A stretch of 64,000 nucleotides of DNA from the NCBI GenBank assembly GCA_946415365.1, contig CAMKSE010000013.1, positions 48,479 through 112,478 on the forward strand, given 5' to 3'. This DNA comes from an uncultured Prevotellaceae bacterium. Lineage in GTDB: Bacteria > Bacteroidota > Bacteroidia > Bacteroidales > Bacteroidaceae. A model generated the notes under the pieces. The model ran no database searches, was not told where the DNA came from, and was given only the letters and a program-made list of their open reading frames with translations. Both the position numbers and the translations under genes were made by a program. Numbering within the stretch: position 1 is the first letter of the stretch; each line of letters begins with the position of its first letter. This document shows, piece by piece, positions 55,575 to 63,607 of this stretch.

Positions 55575-57014
55575 TTATGATCTTTGCTCAAGAAGAACTA
55601 CATTTTCCACATGAGGCGTATGTGGGAACATGTCAACGGGTTGTACTGCAGACACTTTATACAGATCGTCCATCAGCTGCAAGTCACGAGCCTGAGTCGC
55701 AGGATTACAACTTACATAGACGATTCTCTGAGGAGCTGCATGGAGGATGGTCTTCACCACATCGGGATGCATACCGGCACGTGGCGGATCGGTGATAATG
55801 ACGTCAGGAGAGCCGTAGTTGCTAATGAACTCATCATTCAGAATGTCTTTCATGTCACCTGCAAAGAATAAGGTGTTCATGATGCCATTGATGGCAGAGT
55901 TGACTTTGGCATCCTCTATGGCTTCTGGGACGTACTCAATACCAATGACCTTCCTTGCTTTCTTGGCCACGAAGTTGGCGATGGTGCCCGTACCTGTGTA
56001 GAGATCATAGACCAACTCATTTCCAGTGAGGCCAGCCAGTTCGCGGGCCACGCTGTAGAGGTGATAAGCCTGCTCAGTGTTTGTCTGATAGAAACTCTTA
56101 GGGCCTACCTTGAACTTCAGATCCTCCATCAGTTCGAAGATATGGTCAGTACCTTTGAAGACAAGGATGTCCTGATCACCGATGGTATCGTTGCACTTCT
56201 GGTTATCGAGGTACATCAGCGAGGTGATTTGTGGGAACTTATCGGCAATATGTTGCAACAGCTTCATTGCCTCCTCCTGACTCCTGTCTCCTGACTCCTG
56301 ACTACTCCTGTCGTAGTGGAACTGGAAGATAACCATCCACTCGCCTGAGGCACTGTTGCGGATGATGACGTCGCGGAGCAGACCTACCTGCTGGCGCAGG
56401 TCGAAGAACGACAGACCGTGCTCAATGGCATAGTCGCGCACCTCGTTGCGAATCTGATTGTGCAAATCGTCCATCAGCCAGCATTTCTCTATAGGTAATA
56501 TCTTGTCGAAGGCGCCAGTGATGTGGAATCCGATGGACGGTGTGTCTTTCACCAGTGTTTCGTCCTTCAACTGTTCGCTGGTCAGCCACCGCTTATTTGC
56601 ACAGCCGAAGTCGAGCTTGTTGCGATACTCTTGTGTCTTCACACTACCGAGGATTGGCCGGAACTCTGGCAGTTCAATCTTTCCGATTCGCGTCAGCTGG
56701 TCCAACACTTGTTTTTGCTTGAACTTCAGTTGCTCTTGATAGGGTAGGTTTTGCCACTTGCAGCCTCCACAGATACCGAAATGTTCGCAAAACGGTATCG
56801 CGCGTACATTACTATATTTTATAAAACGCACGACCTCCCCTTCGGCATAAGAGTGCTTTTTACGGAAGATTTGCACGTCACACACGTCACCTGGTACGCA
56901 AAATGGCACAAAAACCACCATGTCTTCCCAATGGAACAAGCATTTGCCCTCAGCGGCTACAGCCTCTATCGTGACACTCTCAAGGAGCGGTAATGGTTTC
57001 TTTTTTCTTGCCAT
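55575..57014 (-). CDS. rlmD: 23S rRNA (uracil-5-)-methyltransferase RlmD-type
   Basis: 479 residues. An N-terminal TRAM domain (about 8-68) is followed by iron-sulfur cysteines CEHFGICGGC (Cys76, 82, 85) and the SAM-binding methyltransferase with DLYTGTGTIANFVA, ITDPPRAGMH and catalytic Cys in VYVSCNPATQ. It methylates C5 of a uracil in rRNA (RlmD) or possibly tRNA (TrmA-like paralogues exist). The frame runs on to 57470 upstream, but a TACCTTTG box at 57034-57041 places the start at ATG 57014 (MARKKKPLPL). A CTCCTGA repeat adds the odd stretch RSSQESGDRSQ at about residues 238-247. Confidence 0.92.
   Translation of the reverse strand: MARKKKPLPLLESVTIEAVAAEGKCLFHWEDMVVFVPFCVPGDVCDVQIFRKKHSYAEGEVVRFIKYSNVRAIPFCEHFGICGGCKWQNLPYQEQLKFKQKQVLDQLTRIGKIELPEFRPILGSVKTQEYRNKLDFGCANKRWLTSEQLKDETLVKDTPSIGFHITGAFDKILPIEKCWLMDDLHNQIRNEVRDYAIEHGLSFFDLRQQVGLLRDVIIRNSASGEWMVIFQFHYDRSSQESGDRSQEEAMKLLQHIADKFPQITSLMYLDNQKCNDTIGDQDILVFKGTDHIFELMEDLKFKVGPKSFYQTNTEQAYHLYSVARELAGLTGNELVYDLYTGTGTIANFVAKKARKVIGIEYVPEAIEDAKVNSAINGIMNTLFFAGDMKDILNDEFISNYGSPDVIITDPPRAGMHPDVVKTILHAAPQRIVYVSCNPATQARDLQLMDDLYKVSAVQPVDMFPHTPHVENVVLLEQRS
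56274..56301. repeat. CTCCTGA heptads in rlmD
   Basis: Units CTCCTGA, CTCCTGT, CTCCTGA, CTCCTGA on the plus strand; same family as the repeat in uvrA. Confidence 0.88.
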
Positions 57015-57033
57015 ATCTGTCTTATTTAGACTG

Positions 57034-57041
57034 CAAAGGTA
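57034..57041 (-). promoter_or_regulatory. -7 box, rlmD
   Basis: TACCTTTG, minus strand, 19 nt before the ATG at 57014. Confidence 0.75.
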
Positions 57042-57179
57042 CGAATAAGTGAGCAAAAGGCCAAATAAAATGTGAGCTTTTTCGAATGGGAGTACCTTCG
57101 AGCGCAGTACAAAGTTACGAATAAATATTAAAATTCCCAATTTTTGCGCATTTTTCTTGTATATGTGCGAGATTATTAG

Positions 57180-57187
57180 TAATTTTG
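57180..57187 (+). promoter_or_regulatory. -7 box, ppdK
   Basis: TAATTTTG, 52 nt before the ppdK ATG, in the AT-rich divergent region shared with rlmD. Nothing else was recognised in 57042-57179. Confidence 0.7.
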
Positions 57188-57239
57188 CGGAATTAAAATA
57201 AAAACAATTTATAAACAATTTAATATTAAAAACTGACTT

Positions 57240-59960
57240 ATGAGCCAAAAAAGAGTTTACCTCTTCGGAAACGGTAAGGCCGAAGGTAATGCAAAAATGC
57301 GTGAGGAACTTGGTGGTAAGGGTGCAAACCTTGCTGAAATGAACTTGATTGGAGTTCCCGTTCCTCCAGGTTTCACAATCACAACAGACTGTTGTAACGA
57401 GTACTATCAGGTTGGTCAGCAGAAGATCATGGAGCTGTTGAACGACGACGTGATGGCAGCTGTGAAGCACATTGAAGTGCTGATGAACTCGAAGTTCGGT
57501 GACAAGGAGAATCCTCTGCTCGTCAGCGTACGTTCTGGTGCCCGTGCTTCTATGCCTGGTATGATGGATACCATCCTAAACCTCGGTCTGAACGACGAGG
57601 TGGCTGAGGGAATGGTGAAGAAGACCAACAATCCTCACTTCGTTTACGACAGCTATCGTCGTTTCGTGCAGATGTATGGTGACGTGGTGCTCGAGATGAA
57701 GCCAGTCAACAAGACTGACATCGATCCGTTCGAGGAGATTATCGAAGGTGTGAAAAAAGAGAGTGGCGTCGTTCTCGACAAGGATCTCTCTGTTGAGGAT
57801 CTGAAGAGGCTGGTGAAGTTGTTCAAGGCAGCTATCAAGGATCGCACAGGTAAGGAATTCCCCAACGATCCTATTGAGCAGCTCTGGGGTGCTATCTGCG
57901 CCGTGTTCCGCAGCTGGATGAACGAGCGCGCTATCCTCTATCGTAAGATGGAAGGTATTCCCGACGAGTGGGGTACTGCCGTTAGCGTGATGGCTATGGT
58001 ATTCGGTAACATGGGTGACACCTCTGCTACAGGTGTATGCTTCAGCCGTGATGCAGCTAATGGTGAAAACCTGTTCAATGGTGAGTATCTGGTAAATGCT
58101 CAGGGTGAGGATGTTGTGGCTGGTATCCGTACCCCACAACAGATTACGAAGATCGGTTCTCAGCGCTGGGCTGAGCGAGCTGGCATCTCTGAGGAGGAGC
58201 GCGTAGCTAAGTATCCTTCTATGGAGGAGGCTATGCCTGCCATCTATGAGGAGCTGAATGGCATTCAGGACAAGCTTGAGCACCATTATCACGACATGCA
58301 GGATATGGAGTTCACCGTTCAGGAGGGCAAGCTCTGGTTCCTCCAAACCCGTAACGGTAAGCGTACAGGTGCTGCTATGGTGAAGATTGCTATCGACCTG
58401 CTGCACGAGGGTATGATCGACGAGAAGACCGCCATCATGCGCTGTGAGCCTCAAAAACTCGATGAGTTATTACACCCTGTATTTGACAAGAAGGCCCTGA
58501 CTGCTGCCAAGGTCATTGCCCAGGGTCTGCCAGCATCTCCTGGTGCTGCCTGCGGTCAGATTGTGTTCCATGCTGACGATGCCAAGGCTTGGCATGAGGA
58601 TGGACATAAGGTAGTTCTTGTACGCATCGAGACCTCTCCTGAGGACCTCGCTGGTATGGCTGCTGCCGAGGGTATTCTTACGGCTCGTGGTGGTATGACC
58701 TCTCACGCTGCTGTGGTGGCCCGTGGTATGGGTAAGTGCTGCGTATCAGGTGTAGGTGCCCTGAATGTCAGTTATGTGAATAAGACTGTCGAGATCGACG
58801 GTGTTACTTATAAGGAGGGTGATTATATCTCTCTGAATGGTTCTACCGGTCAGGTGTATGCTGGTGAGGTGCCCACGAAGGCTGCAGAACTCTCTGGCGA
58901 CTTCAAGGAACTGATGGATCTCTGCGACAAGTACACCAAGTTGCAGGTTCGTACCAATGCCGACACACCGCGCGATGCTCAGTTGGCTCGTGAGTTCGGT
59001 GCCAAGGGTATCGGTCTGACCCGTACAGAGCACATGTTCTTTGAGGACAAGAAGATTATCGCCATGCGTGAGATGATCCTCGCCGACAGCGTTGCCGGAC
59101 GTGAGAAGGCTCTTGCTAAGTTGCTGCCTTATCAGAAGGCTGACTTCAAGGGTATCCTCGAGGCTATGGACGGTCTGCCCGTGAACATCCGTCTGCTCGA
59201 TCCTCCTCTCCACGAGTTCGTTCCCCACGATCTGGCTGGTCAGGAGACAATGGCTAAGGAAATGGGCGTGAGCGTTGAGGACATCAAGCGTCGTGTTGAC
59301 TCTCTCGCTGAGAACAACCCGATGCTGGGTCACCGTGGTTGCCGTCTGGGTATCACCTTCCCTGAGATCACTGCTATGCAGACCAAGGCTATCCTGGGTG
59401 CTGCCTGCGAACTGAAGAAAGAAGGTAAGAACCCGATGCCAGAGATCATGGTTCCGCTGATTGGTACTATGTATGAGTTGAAACAGCAGAAGGAGGTGAT
59501 TCAGTATGCCGCTAAGGAGGTATTCCAGGAGTATGGTATCGAGGTAGAGTTTGAGATCGGTACGATGATTGAGATTCCTCGTGCTGCCCTGACAGCCGAC
59601 CGTATCGCTGAGGAGGCTCAGTACTTCTCATTCGGTACCAACGACCTTACTCAGATGACCTTCGGTTACAGCCGCGACGATATCGCTTCGTTCCTGCCTG
59701 TATACCTCGACAAAAAGATCCTGAAGGTAGACCCGTTCCAGGTGCTCGACCAGAAGGGTGTTGGCCGTCTCATTAAGTTTGCTGTGAAAGAAGGCCGTGA
59801 GGTACGTCCTGACCTCCGTTGCGGTATTTGTGGTGAGCACGGTGGTGAACCCAGCTCTGTGAAGTTCTGCGCTAAGATTGGCATGAACTACGCATCTTGT
59901 TCTCCTTTCCGCGTGCCCATCGCACGTCTCGCTGCCGCGCAGGCTGCTGTTGAGGAGTAA
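57240..59960 (+). CDS. ppdK: Pyruvate, phosphate dikinase
   Basis: 906 residues, full length. Interconverts pyruvate + ATP + Pi and phosphoenolpyruvate + AMP + PPi, a key step of glycolysis/gluconeogenesis in anaerobic Bacteroidota. Domain order: ATP-grasp (about 1-340, GGKGANLAEM at the start), swivelling phosphohistidine domain with catalytic His in GGMTSHAAVVARGMGKCCV, and PEP/pyruvate TIM barrel with GLTRTEHMFF and the catalytic Cys in CGICGEHGGEP. Codon use is strongly optimised, as expected for an abundant enzyme. The 3' end and terminator are repeated 3,485 bp downstream. Confidence 0.97.
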   Translation: MSQKRVYLFGNGKAEGNAKMREELGGKGANLAEMNLIGVPVPPGFTITTDCCNEYYQVGQQKIMELLNDDVMAAVKHIEVLMNSKFGDKENPLLVSVRSGARASMPGMMDTILNLGLNDEVAEGMVKKTNNPHFVYDSYRRFVQMYGDVVLEMKPVNKTDIDPFEEIIEGVKKESGVVLDKDLSVEDLKRLVKLFKAAIKDRTGKEFPNDPIEQLWGAICAVFRSWMNERAILYRKMEGIPDEWGTAVSVMAMVFGNMGDTSATGVCFSRDAANGENLFNGEYLVNAQGEDVVAGIRTPQQITKIGSQRWAERAGISEEERVAKYPSMEEAMPAIYEELNGIQDKLEHHYHDMQDMEFTVQEGKLWFLQTRNGKRTGAAMVKIAIDLLHEGMIDEKTAIMRCEPQKLDELLHPVFDKKALTAAKVIAQGLPASPGAACGQIVFHADDAKAWHEDGHKVVLVRIETSPEDLAGMAAAEGILTARGGMTSHAAVVARGMGKCCVSGVGALNVSYVNKTVEIDGVTYKEGDYISLNGSTGQVYAGEVPTKAAELSGDFKELMDLCDKYTKLQVRTNADTPRDAQLAREFGAKGIGLTRTEHMFFEDKKIIAMREMILADSVAGREKALAKLLPYQKADFKGILEAMDGLPVNIRLLDPPLHEFVPHDLAGQETMAKEMGVSVEDIKRRVDSLAENNPMLGHRGCRLGITFPEITAMQTKAILGAACELKKEGKNPMPEIMVPLIGTMYELKQQKEVIQYAAKEVFQEYGIEVEFEIGTMIEIPRAALTADRIAEEAQYFSFGTNDLTQMTFGYSRDDIASFLPVYLDKKILKVDPFQVLDQKGVGRLIKFAVKEGREVRPDLRCGICGEHGGEPSSVKFCAKIGMNYASCSPFRVPIARLAAAQAAVEE

Positions 59961-60016
59961 TTATCACTCTAACATAATGAAAGGGACCTGTCCGCTTGGG
60001 CAGGTCCCTTTTTAAT
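59925..60016 (+). repeat. Long direct repeat, left copy (ppdK 3' end + terminator)
   Basis: Covers the last 11 codons of ppdK (RLAAAQAAVEE), the stop, the spacer and the hairpin terminator. It matches 63410-63502 apart from a few substitutions and one inserted A. Confidence 0.92.
59980..60014 (+). terminator. Rho-independent terminator of ppdK
   Basis: Perfect 11-bp stem AAAGGGACCTG/CAGGTCCCTTT with a 10-nt loop, ending in Ts. Confidence 0.92.
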
Positions 60017-60060
60017 ATCTCATTTGAGAGGATGTCGAAGTACAATCTTATTGCTTTGAG

Positions 60061-60888
60061 TTATTGTTCTATTTCATACCCTTTCACCTGAATTGCTGGA
60101 CAGACGGGGAGTTTCTTGGTCTTTCCTTTCACAGCATTGCGATACAGCCCATTCTTCATGTAAGCATTCAGGTATAAGAACCCATTCTTACCAAAGCCAT
60201 CCACCACGCGAATGCTAACATAATAGTCTGTCTTGGGCTTTAGTACAATGTTCTCTTCTGGGCGGATGTCTAAGATGTACTTGCTCTTATCGTTGGTGAG
60301 TGTTTCGTATATCGGCTTCTGGTGAATATTCACGAATTGCTTGCCTTTCCTTTCATAAATGTTAATACTTACCTTACATTGCTTGAAGGTACAGCTGGAT
60401 ATCTTCACCAGGATATCGCTGATGACATAACTCCTTTTACACGAAAAAGCTACACCGCCTTCAGGCCCTAAGTTCGATCCTTGTCCTGAAGTGCCAACGA
60501 GTCCTGGGGCAGGTATGCCTTTGCCTACGATGGTCTTGGGCTTATTCTTCTTGCTAATCACCACCTCAGCCAGTTCTACCACTTTGTCTTTCAAAACTAC
60601 GGTGAGCTTGTCTTTTTTAGCATATTCCTCGTAGGAAACCTCTGCGTTGAGATACGATACATGGCTGAATGATAGTTCATCTTTCCGTCCAGCTGGAATC
60701 GTAAGCTCAAAGTGTCCTTTTGCGTCTGAGATGACGCCAACACTATCATTCTCGAATCCGATGCTAACGTATTCGATGCCCTCACCTCGTTCGTTGACAA
60801 CGTTGCCCTTGACTATGGTCTGTGCCGATACTGGCGATGCTACTATCATGATGGCAATTAGCATCGCAAAAATAATGGTCTTTTTCAT
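60061..60888 (-). CDS. Secreted protein with CarboxypepD_reg-like domain
   Basis: 275 residues. A signal peptide (about 1-22, SPVSAQ) is followed by a carboxypeptidase-regulatory-like beta-sandwich (about 25-105: VKGNVVNERGEGIEYVSIGFENDSVGVISDAKGHFEL), which in Bacteroidota often begins outer-membrane receptors. Here a ~150-residue beta-rich C-terminal domain of unknown family follows instead of a barrel. A Lys/Pro linker (KKNKPKTIVGKG) joins the two. It is last in the DUF2975-XRE unit, 4 bp after the regulator. The function is unknown, but a surface or periplasmic role is likely. It lies in the accessory block bounded by ppdK 3' ends. Confidence 0.8.
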   Translation of the reverse strand: MKKTIIFAMLIAIMIVASPVSAQTIVKGNVVNERGEGIEYVSIGFENDSVGVISDAKGHFELTIPAGRKDELSFSHVSYLNAEVSYEEYAKKDKLTVVLKDKVVELAEVVISKKNKPKTIVGKGIPAPGLVGTSGQGSNLGPEGGVAFSCKRSYVISDILVKISSCTFKQCKVSINIYERKGKQFVNIHQKPIYETLTNDKSKYILDIRPEENIVLKPKTDYYVSIRVVDGFGKNGFLYLNAYMKNGLYRNAVKGKTKKLPVCPAIQVKGYEIEQ

Positions 60889-60892
60889 CTAT

Positions 60893-61099
60893 TTACTTTT
60901 CGCTACTATAGTCCAATATATCTGCTGGAGTACAATCCAATGCCTTGCAAATAGCATCAAGTGTTGTAAAGCGTATGGCCTTGGCCTTACCCGTTTTCAA
61001 TTTCGAAAGGTTTGTGATAGTGATGCCAACTCGCTCAGATAATTCATTAAGCGAGATTTTCCTTTTGGCCATCATCACGTCTAAGTTTACGACAATCAT
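60893..61099 (-). CDS. Small XRE-family regulator
   Basis: 68 residues, nearly all helix-turn-helix of the Cro/CI type: ISLNELSERVGITITNLSKLKTGKAKAIRFTTLDAICKALDCTPADIL. It resembles the YozG-like regulators that are regularly paired with DUF2975 membrane proteins, as here (12 bp apart). Such pairs are thought to be a membrane protein controlling a small repressor, though the signal is unknown. It probably regulates its own operon. Confidence 0.9.
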   Translation of the reverse strand: MIVVNLDVMMAKRKISLNELSERVGITITNLSKLKTGKAKAIRFTTLDAICKALDCTPADILDYSSEK

Positions 61100-61111
61100 C
61101 TACTGCCCTCC

Positions 61112-61597
61112 TTATACCGTTAAGTCGTGTTCTGCTGCAACCTGATAGCTCATTTTGTACAAGATGCCAAAAACGAGTAGAATAAGAGACTGCACAAATG
61201 GATTTGAAGTAAGGGCTATTGCTGCAGGGCCTTCAGAAATGAATGCTTGATTAAGATTGTCTGATGCTACTGTTTGAAGGAACAGCAGAATGGCAGCAAT
61301 GAAGATAAGCCTGATATTCTTTTTAGGGAACAGTTCCTCATGTTGGATTCCTTTGATGAGATTGATAAAGAAAGCCACACATAGACCTATGACAGCCAAC
61401 GTCAGTGCTATATATAATAGGAATACAGTTGAAACAAACAGGACTTGATTTTGTTTCGCCTCCCAATGGATGTGGCTGCCTGTAGTATCAAAGACCTGAT
61501 GATAACTCTGATAACACAGAAATACAAACCATGCGGCACAAAAGAACAATGCCACATAACTGAGCCATTTCAGCGTCATAGTCAATTTCTCATTCAT
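61112..61597 (-). CDS. DUF2975 membrane protein
   Basis: 161 residues with four predicted TM helices (about 8-28, 50-75, 90-110, 130-150), of the DUF2975 family. It is first in the three-gene unit with the XRE regulator and the CarboxypepD_reg protein. The start could be ATG 61597 (MNEKLTMTLKW) or 61609; both follow the TACCTTTG box at 61630-61637. The biochemical role is unknown. Confidence 0.85.
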   Translation of the reverse strand: MNEKLTMTLKWLSYVALFFCAAWFVFLCYQSYHQVFDTTGSHIHWEAKQNQVLFVSTVFLLYIALTLAVIGLCVAFFINLIKGIQHEELFPKKNIRLIFIAAILLFLQTVASDNLNQAFISEGPAAIALTSNPFVQSLILLVFGILYKMSYQVAAEHDLTV

Positions 61598-61629
61598 AGC
61601 GTAAATCAATTTAATTGTTATTCTGGCTG

Positions 61630-61637
61630 CAAAGGTA
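61630..61637 (-). promoter_or_regulatory. -7 box, DUF2975-XRE unit
   Basis: TACCTTTG on the minus strand, 32 nt before the ATG at 61597. Confidence 0.7.
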
Positions 61638-61783
61638 GTGTTATTTGTCGAAAAACGACAAATAATAGATGATAATTAACTATTATTTAACTGAATTTGT
61701 GTTTAATCATAGAAATATTGTGTCAAGAATCAATGGGGCACACGAAAAAACAAAAAAAGTTCAAAAAGGATAGAATTTTACCC

Positions 61784-61882
61784 ATTCACTTGAAAAAATG
61801 CGTTAAAATATATCATATTCGTTGGAAAAAGTGCGTTGAGATAATGGTTATTCGTTTGAAAAAGTGTATCTTTGCAGCACAA
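61784..61882 (+). repeat. Three 33-bp repeats forming the DUF4143 gene promoter
   Basis: Units start at 61784, 61817 and 61850, each beginning ATTCRYTTGRAAAAA (close variants). Only the third unit has a good -7 box (TATCTTTG, 61867-61874); the matching places in units 1 and 2 read GCGTTAAA and GCGTTGAG. The period equals about three helical turns. Confidence 0.82.
61867..61874 (+). promoter_or_regulatory. -7 box, DUF4143 ATPase gene
   Basis: TATCTTTG within the third 33-bp repeat, 22 nt before the ATG at 61897. Confidence 0.72.
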
Positions 61883-61896
61883 AATCGTTTTAAAAT

Positions 61897-63342
61897 ATGC
61901 TGAAAAGGAAAATAGAAGACTCTCTTACCCTGTGGAAAGACTCAACAGGACACAAGCCTTTGGTGATAATGGGCATTCGTCAGTGTGGTAAGACTTTCAT
62001 AGCACAGCACTTCGCAAAAACAAACTACAAGACTGTTGTCTATATCAATTTCATAAAGCAGCCTGAGCGTATTACCGCGTTTCTTGGCGCAAAAGATGTG
62101 AACACCATTTTATTGAACTTGTCCGCACAGATTCCTGGAGTGACTTTCACTCCAGGAGAGACGTGTTTTATCTTTGATGAAATACAAGAATGCCCTGAAG
62201 CACGCACTTCACTGAAGTTCTTCAAGGAGGACGGACGCTTCGATGTGATTGCAACAGGTTCACTACTTGGAGTGCAGGGGTATGGTGATGAACTAAAGAA
62301 ACAGCACCGCAGGTTGTCAAAAACGAAAGATCCTGGCATCAATTCTGTGCCAGTCGGCTCTGAAGACATCATTGAAATGTATCCGCTGGACTTCGAAGAG
62401 TTCCTTTGGGCCAACGGCATGAGCACTGGAGTTATTGACGCTCTCTCAAAATGCTACGCGCAAGAATCTCCTGTTCCTGCCGGCATACATGTTGCCTTGA
62501 AGAATATGCTGAACCTTTATGTCGCTGTCGGAGGACTGCCTGACGCTGTCAATGCATTCCTCAGAACCAATAACATGAACGAGGTCAGAAAGGTCTATCA
62601 GTCCATCTTGAAAGAGTATCGCGACGATATGGTAAAGTATGCTCCCGACAAAGACAAACCACATATCCGTGAGTGTTTCAACTCCGTACCAAAACAGTTG
62701 GCAAAGGAAAACAAAAAATTCCAGTACAATAAGGTGAAGCCAGGAGGGCGCGGAGAGACTTATGCCGGTTCGCTACAATGGTTGGAAGATGCAGGTATTA
62801 TCTGCCGCTGCTACAATACAGACATCACTGGGCTTCCGATGGAGGGCAATGCCAAGGACAATGTTTTCAAAGTCTATATGTCCGATATTGGCTTGCTCGT
62901 AGAGATGCTTGGAGAGGGAACACGCGCAGACATTCTTCAAGGCAATCTTGGTGGTTTCAAAGGTGCTATATACGAGAATCTGATGGCCGACACACTTCAC
63001 AAGAAAACGCAGAACCTTTACTATTTCCAAAAGGATTCAGGATTGGAATTAGATTTTCTTGTGCGAATGAACGGAGAGTGTGTTCCACTGGAAGTCAAGG
63101 CAAAGTCAAGCAAGGCTAAAAGTGCAAGAACTGTTTTGAACCACCCAGAGAAGTATCATGTCAAACAGATTATAAAGTTCGGTGATTACAATATAGGCAG
63201 GGAAGGACATTTGTTAACTCTCCCCAGCTATATGCAGTTCCTGCTGAACTTGCAACCAGAAGAAATCGTGCTTGAACCGATGGACATTGATGAAATTAAC
63301 CGTATGGCATCAGAGTTCCTGGGGAAAAATGAGGCAAAATGA
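61897..63342 (+). CDS. AAA ATPase with DUF4143 domain
   Basis: 481 residues. N-terminal AAA_14-type ATPase: Walker A MGIRQCGKTF (about 25-34), Walker B ETCFIFDEIQECP, and sensor VIATGSLLGV. The C-terminal DUF4143 part contains a PD-(D/E)XK-like core (GLELDFLV followed by PLEVKAKSSKAK). The family is abundant, variable and often mobile in Bacteroidota; its role is unknown, with proposals from DNA handling to toxin-type function. It sits inside the block bounded by the two ppdK 3' ends and is divergent from the DUF2975 unit. Its promoter is built from 33-bp repeats. Confidence 0.9.
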   Translation: MLKRKIEDSLTLWKDSTGHKPLVIMGIRQCGKTFIAQHFAKTNYKTVVYINFIKQPERITAFLGAKDVNTILLNLSAQIPGVTFTPGETCFIFDEIQECPEARTSLKFFKEDGRFDVIATGSLLGVQGYGDELKKQHRRLSKTKDPGINSVPVGSEDIIEMYPLDFEEFLWANGMSTGVIDALSKCYAQESPVPAGIHVALKNMLNLYVAVGGLPDAVNAFLRTNNMNEVRKVYQSILKEYRDDMVKYAPDKDKPHIRECFNSVPKQLAKENKKFQYNKVKPGGRGETYAGSLQWLEDAGIICRCYNTDITGLPMEGNAKDNVFKVYMSDIGLLVEMLGEGTRADILQGNLGGFKGAIYENLMADTLHKKTQNLYYFQKDSGLELDFLVRMNGECVPLEVKAKSSKAKSARTVLNHPEKYHVKQIIKFGDYNIGREGHLLTLPSYMQFLLNLQPEEIVLEPMDIDEINRMASEFLGKNEAK

Positions 63343-63409
63343 GCAGAATGAGTCTAAAAAGAGGTGCCAGTACTTTACACTAACTCTGTAAGTAGCTGAT
63401 ACTCAGTAT

Positions 63410-63502
63410 CGTCTCGCCGCCGCCCAGGCAGCTGTTGAAGAGTAATTATCACTCTAACATAATGAAAAGGGACCTGTCCGTTTGGGCAGGTCTCTTTTTA
63501 AA
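63410..63502 (+). repeat. Long direct repeat, right copy (displaced ppdK 3' end + terminator)
   Basis: Reads RLAAAQAAVEE and stop in one frame with no gene body in front. All differences from the left copy in the codons are synonymous (GCT/GCC, GCG/GCC, GCT/GCA, GAG/GAA), so it comes from a functional ppdK allele. The homology starts abruptly at 63410; the ~65 bp before it (63343-63409) has no recognised feature. Confidence 0.92.
63466..63499 (+). terminator. Second copy of the ppdK-type terminator
   Basis: Stem AAAGGGACCTG/CAGGTCTCTTT, with one C to T change that still allows a G-U pair, and a T-run. It would end transcription from the DUF4143 gene. Confidence 0.85.
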
Positions 63503-63607
63503 TGTTGAACAGGTAATCCAATCTTGACAAGAGGCAAATACAGTTGTATCAAAAGATAATACGATAACAGATGTGCTATATGAACTGTCAACAAATTAGA
63601 TTTTACT

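Noticed and set aside
57015..57470. N-terminal extension of RlmD by about 150 codons
   Set aside because: It crosses both the rlmD and ppdK promoter regions and the ppdK start; the TRAM domain begins just after ATG 57014.
61697..61903. Plus-strand open frame of 68 codons ahead of the DUF4143 gene
   Set aside because: It is a reading of the 33-bp repeats (LKKCVKI, WKKCVEI, LKKCIFA), which hold the promoter of the next gene.
63410..63444. A short gene ending RLAAAQAAVEE
   Set aside because: Displaced 3' end of a ppdK allele with no upstream coding region or start.
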